Origin: Synanceia verrucosa | Taxonomy: Eukaryota; Chordata; Actinopteri; Perciformes; Synanceiidae | Assembly (NCBI GenBank): GCA_029721515.1 | Contig: CM056566.1 | Coordinates: 23,619,269-23,683,268, forward strand | Length of the DNA: 64,000 nucleotides | Reading direction: 5' to 3' | Part shown: positions 46,198-58,123 of the stretch, one piece after another | Numbering within the stretch: position 1 is the first letter of the stretch | How the letters are laid out: each line of letters begins with the position of its first letter | Made by a program: the position numbers and the translations under genes | Notes under the pieces: model-generated | What the model was told of the DNA's origin: nothing | Database searches by the model: none | What the model saw: only the letters and a program-made list of their open reading frames with translations

Positions 46198-46277
46198 ATC
46201 CATCCATCCATTATCTACCACTTATCCTCATAGGGTCACGGGGGGCTGGAGCCTATCCCAGCTGTCTTAAGACAGAA
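46198..46277 (-). mobile_element. 5'-truncated non-LTR retrotransposon 3' end with target-site duplication
   Basis: An 80-bp insertion is flanked by a 13-bp exact direct repeat, TCAAAAATAATTC (46185-46197 and 46278-46290). Read on the minus strand it contains GGGATAGGCTCCAGCCCCCC and GGATAAGTGGTAGATAATGG and ends in (ATGG)n, the well-known 3' end of fish LINE families (family name not assigned). The duplication and truncation fit target-primed reverse transcription. Confidence 0.82.
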
Positions 46278-47456
46278 TCAAAAATAATTCTTAAGGTTAA
46301 TCGGAGAAGAAAATAATAGAATTATTGAGATTTATTTCCATTAACAGTAATGTGAAGAACCACCAGCGATGGTGTAAACCTTTAGGCTGAAAGTTGTGTT
46401 TTTAAATTTGGAGGAATCTGACAGCTTGAACACAAAAACAAGAAAACATTGAACATAAAAAGTATAAAAAATATTTAACATATAAAGGGATGAAAATACT
46501 AAAAAGCAGAATAAAAAAAAAGTAGGTACAAATTTCAGATAAATAGAAAATGAGTGTAAACCAATGTTCAGGTGTAGTAATGTACACATATGTATTGTAA
46601 ATGTATGTATAAAGAGTTGGGGTGATAATAACGAGCAATATATGCTAAACATACAGAAAGGACAGCAGAGAACACAAAAACAAACAAAAAACTAAACATA
46701 AAAATATACAGGAAACAGACATAAACATATAACAATAGAATATAATTTTTTTTTTAAAAAAAATGATAGAGGATGACAGTATATCAATATGAAACAGTAA
46801 GCGCTCGCTAACAGACAGAGAGAAAGTGAACTTTTCGTCCAGCATCAGGTTTACAGCTCATGTCTGAACTGTCACCTGATCCGGTTTCCTTTGTGTGGAT
46901 CAGGACTGTAGGACACCTGAGCCACAGACAACACCCCCCCATCACTGAATGAGTTGGCGCGGTCCACAGCTTGAGTGATGACGGATTAACCCATTTGGCT
47001 TTAGCCAGAGGGGACGTCAAAGGAAAGGTCAGAGCTGAACGCTGGTGGGAATGACGGGACGGGAATGAAAAGGTGAATCGGAGACGGAGGAGGACATGAA
47101 ACATGAAACCAGAAACATAAATCTGGCTGCAGATACTGAGCTAATGAAGACAGAACCAAGAGGAGGAGGGTTTATCAGCTGTAAAACACAAAGGAAGTGA
47201 CATCATCATCATCATCTGCAGATTTATAGGTATTAAATGATTGGGAAAAGAGCTGCAACTGTTTTTATAATCTACATTTTATGACATTTTATGAACCAAA
47301 CAGCTGATCGAAGTGAAAATACGTTCTAAAAGAGCTAACGATGCTAACACCGAGGGGGTAACAGAGGATGGATGCTGCGTTTCCACGACGACAGCAATAA
47401 CCAAAGTCTTCAAAAGTCCACTGGACTTCATTTAACTGTGAATGAGACTGAAATGG

Positions 47457-47458
<2 letters not shown>

Positions 47459-47494
<36 letters not shown>

Positions 47495-47604
47495 GTGGTA
47501 GCAGGTTGACCTTCATCAGCCTCCATTAAACGACTGCATCCATCTTACTTTTGCTCTGCTGAGTCAGCACTTTCTGACTCACCACACACACACACACACA
47601 CACA
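47459..47604. repeat. Opposed (TG)n and (CA)n microsatellites
   Basis: (TG)n of about 17 units at 47459-47493 is followed 90 bp later by (CA)n of about 10 units at 47584-47604. Together they form a potential inverted repeat. Confidence 0.9.
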
Positions 47605-47639
47605 GGATATATGATGATTATAATACAACAAACAGGTGC

Positions 47640-48200
47640 TAGGAATTTATTTTTAAATTTATTTATATTTATCTAGGTATTTATTTAGTTATTATTATTT
47701 AATTTATTATTAAATACATTGTTATTTATTATATTACTTAATTTATTATTATTTACTGATTTATTTCTATTTTATTAATCAATGTATTAATTTATGACTT
47801 AGATTATTATTATTTACTGATTATTTTATTTTTTATCTTACATGGAATTTATTATTGTTTTTACTTTATTAATTTACTTATATTTATCGAGGTATTTACT
47901 TATTTATAAATATTTATTTAATTAATATCTTATGTAGTATTTACTTTATTACTTATTTTTATTAATTAACAATTTTTATTTTATGTTAATTATTTATTAT
48001 TATTTATTTTATTACATAATGTGTTATTATTATATTATGGTTATTATATTATATGGTTTTTTATTTTATTTTTTATTTAGTAATTATTATTACGTTTAAT
48101 GTCTTCTTATTTTGAATTATAATTATTTCATACATTTTACTCCTCCCTCATTTTTGAATAATTTTTTAAAATTTATTTTTATTTACATTTGCTGTCTGTT
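47640..48200. repeat. ATTTA-rich low-complexity block
   Basis: About 560 bp of TTTATTTATTA, ATTATTATTTA and similar words, nearly all A/T on the plus strand. No unit length could be fixed by eye. Confidence 0.7.
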
Positions 48201-51200
48201 ACTATATGTAAATATTACTATACTCGTTGTGGTTTAGGTGGTCGTCTTTATTTCTCTTGAGACATGATTATTAAAAAAAAACGTGGAGGTGTTTGCAGAT
48301 TTTACTGCAGCCTCTCGTTTTCTCGCCTTTTTCCAGAACAAACGATCAACGAGAAGAAGCAGTCTGAATGATGAAAGGTTCCTGTCGATGCGTCCTCGCT
48401 GTTTGTGAGGAAGGTGACCTCAGAACAGACTGTAATAATCAACCCCCCTCAAACCGCCATCACACAACAGCGAAAAGATGACATCATCCTCTCCTCTGGT
48501 TCTTTTGTTCAGACACAACGCTCACATCTGGCCGATATGGACTCATTAAAGACAGGAAAGAGACCAGAGGACGGTCCCTCAGTCTGTCCTGAGGACAGAC
48601 AGAAGGACGACTCTGAGATATTCTTAAACCTGCGTGACATTTTCACCATTTCCTGATCAAATATTAGATAAAAACACAGAAAATCAGCCCAAGTGTAAAA
48701 CACTACAATGATCACAAGAGGTCAAAGGTGAACGAGGAAGTCCGTCAATGGAAAACCATCAACATCTAAATAAAAACACACCACTGAACACACTCATTTT
48801 ATCATCACAGTCTGGATTAGTATGGAGTCATATTAGTGCCATAAAAACGAATAAATCTGAATTAGAATAAGACATTAAATATGGAAATATAAAGAGTATT
48901 AAATAATACATTTGGAAAAATTAAGTCTAGTAAAAGTGCCTATGATTTCCATGTGTATTTGAGAATTTATTTCTATACGTATTTGTATTTTTTTTTTAAT
49001 ATTTATTTATGCATACTCTTTTCTCTACAAAAACAAATGTATCTATACATTTTATTTAAATCACAATCTCCCTGAGCCTAAGCCCATTCAGTAATATACA
49101 GATCTATACAACTATTGAATTAATCACCAAATACTTTGACAGTGGACTTAAAAAAAAAAAGACAAAATTCTTCTTAAATGTGAATATTTCCTGGCTTCGT
49201 CCCTCCTCTATTAATTACCACTTTCATTTTAATAAATAAATACATATATACACACAACAGTTAATACCAGAAAATAATAAATAACAGATAATAAATGAAC
49301 AAATAACTGTGAAAATAAAAGCACAAGCTTAGAAAGGTTCTTTTACATGTTATTTGTCTTTACATATTGCAAATTTATTTTCTTATTATTTTTACAGATT
49401 TGATTATTTTTTGGCACTCTTATGACTCCATACATGATGATTATATGTTACAAGACGAATATCTATTGATGATAAAAACTACATCCTGTGTTTTTGACAA
49501 AAAGAAATATCATCTCAACTCCCAACCTGCTTCTCACAAGACATTTCAAACTATTTCTTTACATGCTGACAGTTTCACAAACTGACTGTCACCAAAATGC
49601 TTAAAAAAAATAAATGCAGGTAGTTAAACTGACCCCTTAAAAACATTTAAAACCACCTTCTCTCCAAACACAAGACAACAGTTTTAATGAGGCTGTCTAC
49701 CCAGACTACTGAGACCTGACCCCAGGGTTCATAAGGTACCACCCCACCCATCCCATGATCCATCAGCTGGTGTGACCTTTGACCTGTGGCTTCAACTCTA
49801 AAGGGGACCAGGAGTGATCTGGATTTCTCATTAAGTGAAACAGACTGCATCTGATCTGCGGTCACTTTTAATTGCTACGTGTTGAAAGATCAGAGCAAAT
49901 CAAGTGTTTGAGCATTAATAATGATTTAAGCTCAAATACATTCACAATGAAAAGCTCTAATAGAGCAGTGAGTTGTTTTCAAGGGGCGACAAACTGATTT
50001 AACTTCCACACGTTATTTTCTCTTAGACCAGAGCCTCCATTTAACAGAGCTGGAGTTAACTTTAGTTTCTTCCTCAGCTCTGTGGCTATAGCCTGTTAGC
50101 TGTTAGCATCCCTCTGATTAGCTGCACTAGCATTAGCTTTGCTCCTAGCTGCTAGCTCAAACTGGAAATACTTCCCTGATATTTTAATTTTACACAAGGT
50201 GCATAATTAGTGCCCCTCCCCCAAAAAAATCTTCAAAAGAATAGGAAAATTAATTTTTTTAAAAATTGAAAAGGACTAAATAAAAGAGAGAATAAGAAAT
50301 AAAAAATAAATAAATAAAAATGTGGAAATATAGAGACAAATAAGGAAAAATAAATGTTGTGGTTTTTCTCCATTGAAGAAGGAAGCTGCTATGGGGTGTT
50401 TCAAAGCCACAAAGTAAAAGCACAAAATAAAAAAAAATAAAAAAAAACTGTGCTTTGACTTTAATTGTGATTATTTTATTTACTATTTATTTTATTAATT
50501 GATTTATTATTATTTATTTTATTGATTAATAATTATTTTATTATTATTTATTCAATTAATTTTATTTTCTTATTCTTAGTCTTATTTATTGAATTACATT
50601 TTTCATTTATGTAATTATTATTCTTAGTATTATTTAATGGTGATGACCAAAAAGTTTCATTAAATCTGATTTGCAAGCAGCAACATTTCTCCCCTACTAT
50701 TGCTGTTTTTTTTCCTTCAAGATCTGGAAATCTGATTTCCGGAGTTTTCCAGGCCGCTGCCAAAAAACACGAGGAAGTCTGACGAAAGAAAGAAAGAGAG
50801 AAGATGAGCAGGAGGAGGAAGGAGGAGAGAGGAGGATCAGTGTCAGAGAGTTTAAGGAGGAGGAGGAGGAAGACGCCGCGACGACAATTGTATGTTTGAA
50901 ACATGGAAGATGGAAACCAGATAGAAGTGTGATGAGGGAAGAGGAGAACTTCCCCCTGGAGGAAATGCCAGCAGAGTGGAGTCATCCTGGACCAGCTCTC
51001 TGTTTCTCACGCCGCACGAGCCGTCTAAAACTCCCAAATATACACTTTCACATAATCATCTGTTAGTGTTTGTCTAAATGTGGACTGAGTGCAACGGTTT
51101 CTGGGACAAGGCGTCCTTTATTGAACCCCTCTGGTCTCTTAGGGGCTCAGACAAGGAGCCAGGTGCAAGCTGTAACACAGGAAAAAAAAAAACACTTCCT

Positions 51201-54200
51201 GTTTCTGCAGAGGGCGGAGAGCGCCTCGCTAAACAAGCCGTCATTGATGGAAGGCGGCGATGCGAAAACGACGCTAATCATCGTCGTAATGATGAGTTTT
51301 CACACCTCAGGGGGCGTTTTTTTTTTTTTTTTTTTCTCCCACTGATCAACAGCTGAATACTAATGACGATAAAGGAATCTCTGGATGAAGAAGTCTCTGG
51401 ATGTTTCCAGATGAGCGAACAGGCAGCAGCTGTACTTCCTGTCACGCATCACCAAGTTATAAATCCACCATAAACACTCTGAAAAAATCTGCAAATAAAT
51501 TCTAAACAATTTAAGAGGACTAAATAAAAGTTAGAAATGAGATAAAATAAGTTAATAAAAATGCAGAAATATAAATAGAGATAAATAAGGAAAAATAAAT
51601 GTTGCTGTTTTTCTCTGCTGCTATGGGCTGCTTCAATGCTACAAAATAAAAGCATGAAATTAATAAAAATAACAACGCATCATGCTTTGACTTAAATGTA
51701 ATCATGGTTATTTTATCTATTGATTTATTATTACTACAATATTATAACTTCATAAAGAGCAGACTGAACCTCAGACTTTATACTATTTCTGCTTCAATTA
51801 AAAATATTTCCAGCCTTCATTTATCTGTCAGCAGATTTAAAACTGCAGTTGACAGCCTGGGATTTTATTTGTTTCAATCACAGATATCAATACCTTAAAT
51901 TTCTTTATCACAAAACATTAAACCAGTAGGAATATCATATTAAAAACGGCAGAATATGGAATAATAAGTCAAATAGGAATCTCGACGAGATAATATATAG
52001 TGTTTATATTGATTAAATACAGTCAGTGAGCAGCAAGTCACAACTGTGTTTCATTTTTAGGACATTGGTTCGATTGGTGGACCTAAAGGAATAGAAATAA
52101 TCAGGACTGGTCACATTCAGACTTACTTAAACTTTAACTTAAACTAAAATCAGTAAAAGAATACGAAAAGAAATGTGAAAAATTTGCGAGGCCTGAATCA
52201 AAGAAATACAAAATACTAAATAAGTGAAGACAAAATGTGGAAATATGAAGAGATATTATTATATTTTTTTTAAATATCCAGAGGAAAAAAAAATGTTCTT
52301 ATTATTTCACAGGTTTGTTTATTTTTTGGCACTCTTAGGATTCCATATTAGATGATTATATGATGATAAAACTTCTGAGGTGTATGTTTGGTGTAAAGGA
52401 CGTAAAGGACTGAATATTTCCTGTTTATTAAACCTCACTAACCGCAGCCTCAAAGAGAGAAAAACAAGTGAAATTTAAGTGAAAAGAGGTGAAGTTTGAG
52501 GCCCGTTAGCGAGGCATGAGGAGACGTTTCTGTTCAAACACAGAGCTCAGTGCAAGTATGCCTAAAAAACAGAGAGACGGCGAGATGGACGGACAAAGAC
52601 AGTCGCTTATAAACCTCTATTAATCGCTGTGGTGCAGCTAAAAATGCTTCCCTACACCTTTAATATTAAATATTAATATTATCGCAGACGTGATGCTCTG
52701 TGATAGAAGCAGGAAGAGGTTAGCGACCGGCACAGAGGCAGTAATCAGATCTGCTTGTAGTAAAGAGGCGACATTCTGGGCACCGGTGCAACTTTCCATA
52801 ACGTAACGGGCCAGCACCTCCTTTTTTTAGACCCACGGGGACGACTGACCCTCAGTGAAATGGATAGCTCTTAGAACCACAACATCAGGGCTTTTCAAAG
52901 GCCAACGCCAGGGCAGCTGGGAAAACGGCAAGTCCCTCAAAAGACCGACTCCAAGACAAAACTTTTACCAATAAAACAAGCCATGGCCTGACAAAAATAA
53001 CGCTGAAAAATAAGCCTCGTTTTGGGACCAATAAGCTGCACTTGAACGCACCGTCACTACAGCCAATCAGAGGCTCTGCAGCTGATCAAACAAACTCAAT
53101 TGGCCAAAAAGATGCTGAATGATAACTTCTATTTTATTTTATTACTGTGATCACTCCTTGTTTCATAACACCTTCTTAGCTCATATGTTCTTCTTTGACA
53201 TGAACTTTACCTGTTTTGTTGCTATATAAATGACACTTGACTGATTGATTGAATAGTGCAGGACATTCCCTTCAATCACTGAAATCATGCTTATTTAATA
53301 TATGAATGTTATATTATAATATTGAATTAAAGCAGCAGAGAATCATTTAAAAATTTTCCAAAAAGCTGACGATCGTAGTGGTGGAAATAAAAAATATCAA
53401 TATGGCAATATATCACAATACTTCTTCTTCTGATAATATTGATTTTTCATTTCTTTATATCAATCACCCCCCAAAAAAGTAATGATTTAGAGTGATTGTA
53501 AATCCAAAGCAACTTCCGTGCATTGAAAAAAAATTCTCATATCGCAATAATGTATCGTATTGTGACTCAAGTATCGCGATACGTATCGTATCATGAAGTC
53601 CTACCCTAGAAGATAGGTGTGAGATTTCAGGAGTCTGAAGAAGGAGAAGAAACTACACTTTTTTTTTTGTTGTAAATCAACAAGAGGAGGCGCTGCTTCA
53701 TTCCCGGAGCGTAGCATCCGAGGACGGACGGATGTCCTCTCGACACTCCTTCCATCAGGACGTTCGTCCATTAACATCCATAACGTAGAGGACAGAGACA
53801 GAGTCTGGTGGCAGGAAAGGATGAAAGATTTCATCCTTCAGACAGACGCTGCCTCTGTTCAGGGTCAAACTGTCACAGCTAAACCTTTTAAACACACATG
53901 AGGCCTGAAACAGGAAGTGAAGCCTGCAGAAATGACGTATGCACTGCATGTAGAGAGATTAATAACCATATCAGAGCATCATCTCCTTCACTTTAACTGA
54001 ACTCTTTCTTTCCTCACTGAGTTCACTACTCTTCACCATTTTGAACAGGAGTGAGGAATTTAAACTGAATTCACCTTTTTAGACCCTAATTTGATCCAGA
54101 ACACTGGAATTCTTATTTATTATATAGGTTGTTATATTGTCCACTGGAACAATGGACATCCATATTGGTGGGACAAATAAAGGATTATCTTATCTTATAT

Positions 54201-57187
54201 ATGGTCTGGTAACGTAGCTGAATCAGTGTATAAACCTGCAGAAATGCACCGAGTGTAGAAAACATCTGGAGCTGCAGCTTCTGCGATGAAAATTATGGCG
54301 AAACATCAGCGTCAACAAACCTTCATCACATGACGAAAACAAGACGGGATGCAACGTAAATAAAAAATTGGGTGACGATAACTATAATTAAATATATAAA
54401 TGCAATTTGCTGACGAATAAAAACAAGTGGTTTACAAAATGAAAGCTGTACTAAAATGCCTTTTCATTTTTGTTGAAGACGAGACGAAATAATAAGGTTA
54501 TAATGTTTAGTAACATAATTATTTTTGCAGAATTCCTGTGTACATACTATGACTTATTTTTTTTTCTGGCACTGTGAGTCATGTGATGCTATTTTATTTA
54601 CTTATTTCATGTGTGTGTACCTACATGTTTGGTTGTCCAACAATAAATATGTTGATCAGAGCATCTTCCATGTCTGGAATGGATGAATTCTTGAGTTTAT
54701 AACGGAACAATAATATAATAATAAAGTAACCATGTTTGGTTTGTGAAAATGATTTGACTAAAAGAAAAATGTGGATTCATCTATACAAAATTAGACTAAA
54801 ATAGTTATGGATTATTCTGACTAAAATAAGACTGACTTTTAGTCGACTGGATCTTTACTCAACAAAAAAAGTCTGAATGTGACTAAAACTACTAAAAACT
54901 CTGTTTGACACAAAGACTGGAAAACTAAAACACAAACACCACCTCACATTTTATCCATCATATGAACAAAAAAAAAAAACAACTTTAAAAGTGTGTCCAG
55001 GTCTGGATCCTCTGGATCAAGCGGCTCAGTTCACCACAGAAATTAACTCGCTGTCGGACGCCGTTACCTCCGTTTACAGCTGAGATTCGCCGCCGTCTCT
55101 CACCAGACTGGAAGCTCATTATTCTCTGTCAAAGGCTCATTAGAGGCGATCGAGGCCGACCGGGGGGTGCAGAGATATGAATCAGGGACTAGAACTATTA
55201 AACAAATCCTGTTAGAGAGGCCTGCTGGGACGGCGCTATAGATAAAGAACTAAACGAGCTCCTGCCGCTCCATAATTAAATCCAGCAGGAGAGCTGGGAT
55301 AAAGCAGGACGCTGGTGAGAATCCAGCAAGTTTAGCAAGACACCAACAAAAAAAACAGACTTATTTTATTTACTTTTAGACAGTTTATTTAGCTAAAAAC
55401 ACTGATTTTTAGTCTCTTAAGTATTGTACCTGTGTCCTTTGTACTTTTTCTCTTGATACTGTCCTGGCCTTCAATTGTTTTGTACTTGTTAAACTGAAAA
55501 TAAATATAAAGTTTAAAAAAAAAAGTTCCCCAGAGGATGTACCGTTTGAAAAAAAAGCTACTTTGTCCAGTAATGACAAACCTACTTCAGCTCATGTTAG
55601 CATGCTAAGCTAAGATGGTAAAACAGCAAAAATACGTCGTGTCAAAGATGCTTTTTCGCATTTTGCATGTCAACATATAATAGATTATACATTTTACATA
55701 CCAGCTTGCTTTTTCAGGTTAACGGTTTCTTGCAAAAAATAAAAATCTGGTTTTAGTTAGCAGCTGTTTTATTAATTTATTTTGGATGTTTTGTTTTGGT
55801 CTGGACTGACTTCATGAACTTTTAATTTTCTTCTTAGATTTTTCCACTTAAAAAAATAATTCAGATCATATTTGTGGTTTTATGGTTGCACAAACAGCTA
55901 GATGTTTCATTGTGAGACTCAGACTAAAATAAACGCTTCAGAAGTTTCAGCAGCATCTTTCCTCAGTTAATACCGAGAGGAAACGTGCCGTCCTATAAAT
56001 ATACATGTGTACGTATATTTACAGAGTATATAGGCCAAACGGTGAGCGTCTGTTTTTAACCATCATTGGCTCGCTGCCCCACAGCTCCCACTCCCTCCAT
56101 CTTATCTGCTGCCCCGGCTTAAAACCTCCACCCAGCGAGTCCACATCAGACGAGCTCTACATCCTGCTGATAGTCAGGAGTTCAACCAAGGGACGCCACA
56201 ACCCTTAAAAAGCATATATATATTACATTAAACCACCAGTATGTTCAAGCTCTTTACCAAAAAAATCTACGTGTATGATTCATCATCTATCAAACATCTG
56301 CCTCCTGATTCAGGGACTTTGTGTCGGCATCAGCAGCTTAAACTAATAACCTTTTTAATTCTGGGATGTAAATCCTCCCACAGCCTGAATTTTGAGGAAA
56401 GCTCTCCTTCCTAAATGTAAATGAGCAGAGAAACAGAGGAAGGAAAGAGTCGGGCTGGACTAATCCAGCAGGACAACAAGCTGCTTACATCCAGCCTGGA
56501 AACCAACGCTGAGCTTAATCAGAGCTAAGTGCTAAATTAATTAGCCCGTTAGCCTCCCTGCTCTCTGGACGTGATGAAATGATACGGTGACGCTCTTAAT
56601 GACAGGAGGAGATTCTGCTTCTGAGGGATTAAAACAGAAAATAATGATAAAGTCTAAAACAGCCCGGAGCAAGATCAACTCATGAATTATTTCTTATATT
56701 TAAGGTATTATTATTGTGTTCTTTACAATGTCATATCTGTGCTATTGTAGGTAAAAAAAAATCTATAATATTTAGGTAATATTTTATGAAAAAAAAAACA
56801 ACCAACAATCTCTGAGATTATGGTGGTAAAAAACCCCACAAATTTACAAGAATAAAATTAATGACATTGCTTCAATTCTTCACACCACAACTCAATATTT
56901 ATATTTAAATTAAGCTTTATTTCCTCCCATCATTGCAGGTGTTAATACTGATCTTAAGTGCTGCTTTGAAGTACTGCTGCTACAATATAACAGTAAAAAT
57001 AAAAATAATCTTAGCCTATTTCTTAACCTATACACCTCTTGACTATTACTGTGAGCGTTCACACACTCAAACACGTATTTAACAGGCTTATATAATAATT
57101 TGCAGGCGTCTTAAAGAGACGTCGTCATGAGACTCAAGAAATATGCATTAATTTAAAAAAAAAAAAGTTCTAAAAAAACAGTATATA

Positions 57188-58123
57188 CACTCACCGGCCA
57201 CTTTATTAGGTACACCTGTTCAATTCCTTGTTAACACTAATAGCTAATCAGCCAATCACATGGCAGCAACTCAACGCATTCAGGCAGGTAGACGTGATCA
57301 AGACAACTAGCTGAAGTTGAAACTGAGCATCAGGACAGAGAAGAAAGAGGATTTAAGAGACTTTGAATGTGGTTGTTGGTGCCAGACGGGCTGGTCTGAG
57401 TATTTCAGAAACTGATCTACTGGGATTTTCACTACAATCATCTCTAGCGTTTACAGAGAACGATCCAGAAAAAATATCCAGAGAGAAAGATGCCTTGTTG
57501 ATGTGAGAGGTCACAGGAGAATGAGCAGACTGGTTGGAGATGATGGAAAGACAAGAGGAAGTGAAATAACCAGTGGTTCCAACCAAGGAAAGCAGAATAT
57601 CATGTGTGAAGAACACTGGAGCCTTGAAGACGATGGACTGGAGCAGCAGAAGAGCACACCTGGATCCACCCCTGTCAGCTAAGAAGAGAGGAAACTAAGG
57701 CCAAAGTTCACACAGGATCACCACAACTGGACAACAGAAGATGGAGAAGCGTTGTCTGGTCTGACCAGTCTCCATTTCAGCTGAACATGACTACTTCCTG
57801 CAGGATAATGCTCCATGTCACAAAGCTCAGATCATCTCAAACCGGTTTCTAGAACATACCAGTGAGTTCACTGGACTCTAGTGGCCTCCAAAGTCACCAG
57901 ATCTAAATCCAATAGATCCTTTGGGATGTGGAGGAACAGAGATTCTCCACATAGATGAGCAGCAGCTGAGTGAAGCTATCATGTCAATATGGACCAAAAT
58001 CTGTGAGGAATGTTTCCAACACCTTGTTGAAAGTATGACCCCAAGAATTAAGGCATTTCTGAAGGAAAAAGAGGAATCAACCTTTTACCAGTAAGGCGTA
58101 CCTAATAAAGTGGCCACTGAGTG
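57188..58123 (+). mobile_element. Tc1/mariner-family transposon, internally deleted and decayed
   Basis: Terminal inverted repeats: CACTCACCGGCCACTTTATT AGGTACACC (from 57188) against its inverse GGCGTACCTAATAAAGTGGC CACTGAGTG (to 58123), flanked by TA dinucleotides as expected for Tc1 target duplications. The element is 936 bp against about 1.2 kb for intact relatives (family recall), with an internal deletion near 57783-57790. It belongs to the widespread Tc1-like family with ends reading CTCACCGGCCACTTTATTAG. Confidence 0.92.
57340..58110 (+). pseudogene. Broken Tc1-type transposase
   Basis: Fragments of a DDE transposase are readable in more than one frame: VVGARRAGLSISET near 57370, VWSD near 57758 (first catalytic Asp), then after the internal deletion QDNAPCH near 57802 (second Asp) and SPDLNPI near 57896. 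The expected NPIEHLWD block reads AATCCAATAGATCCTTTGGG (57907-57926), a small deletion that removes the catalytic Glu codon. Frameshifts and loss of the segment between the two Asp residues make it non-functional. Confidence 0.85.
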
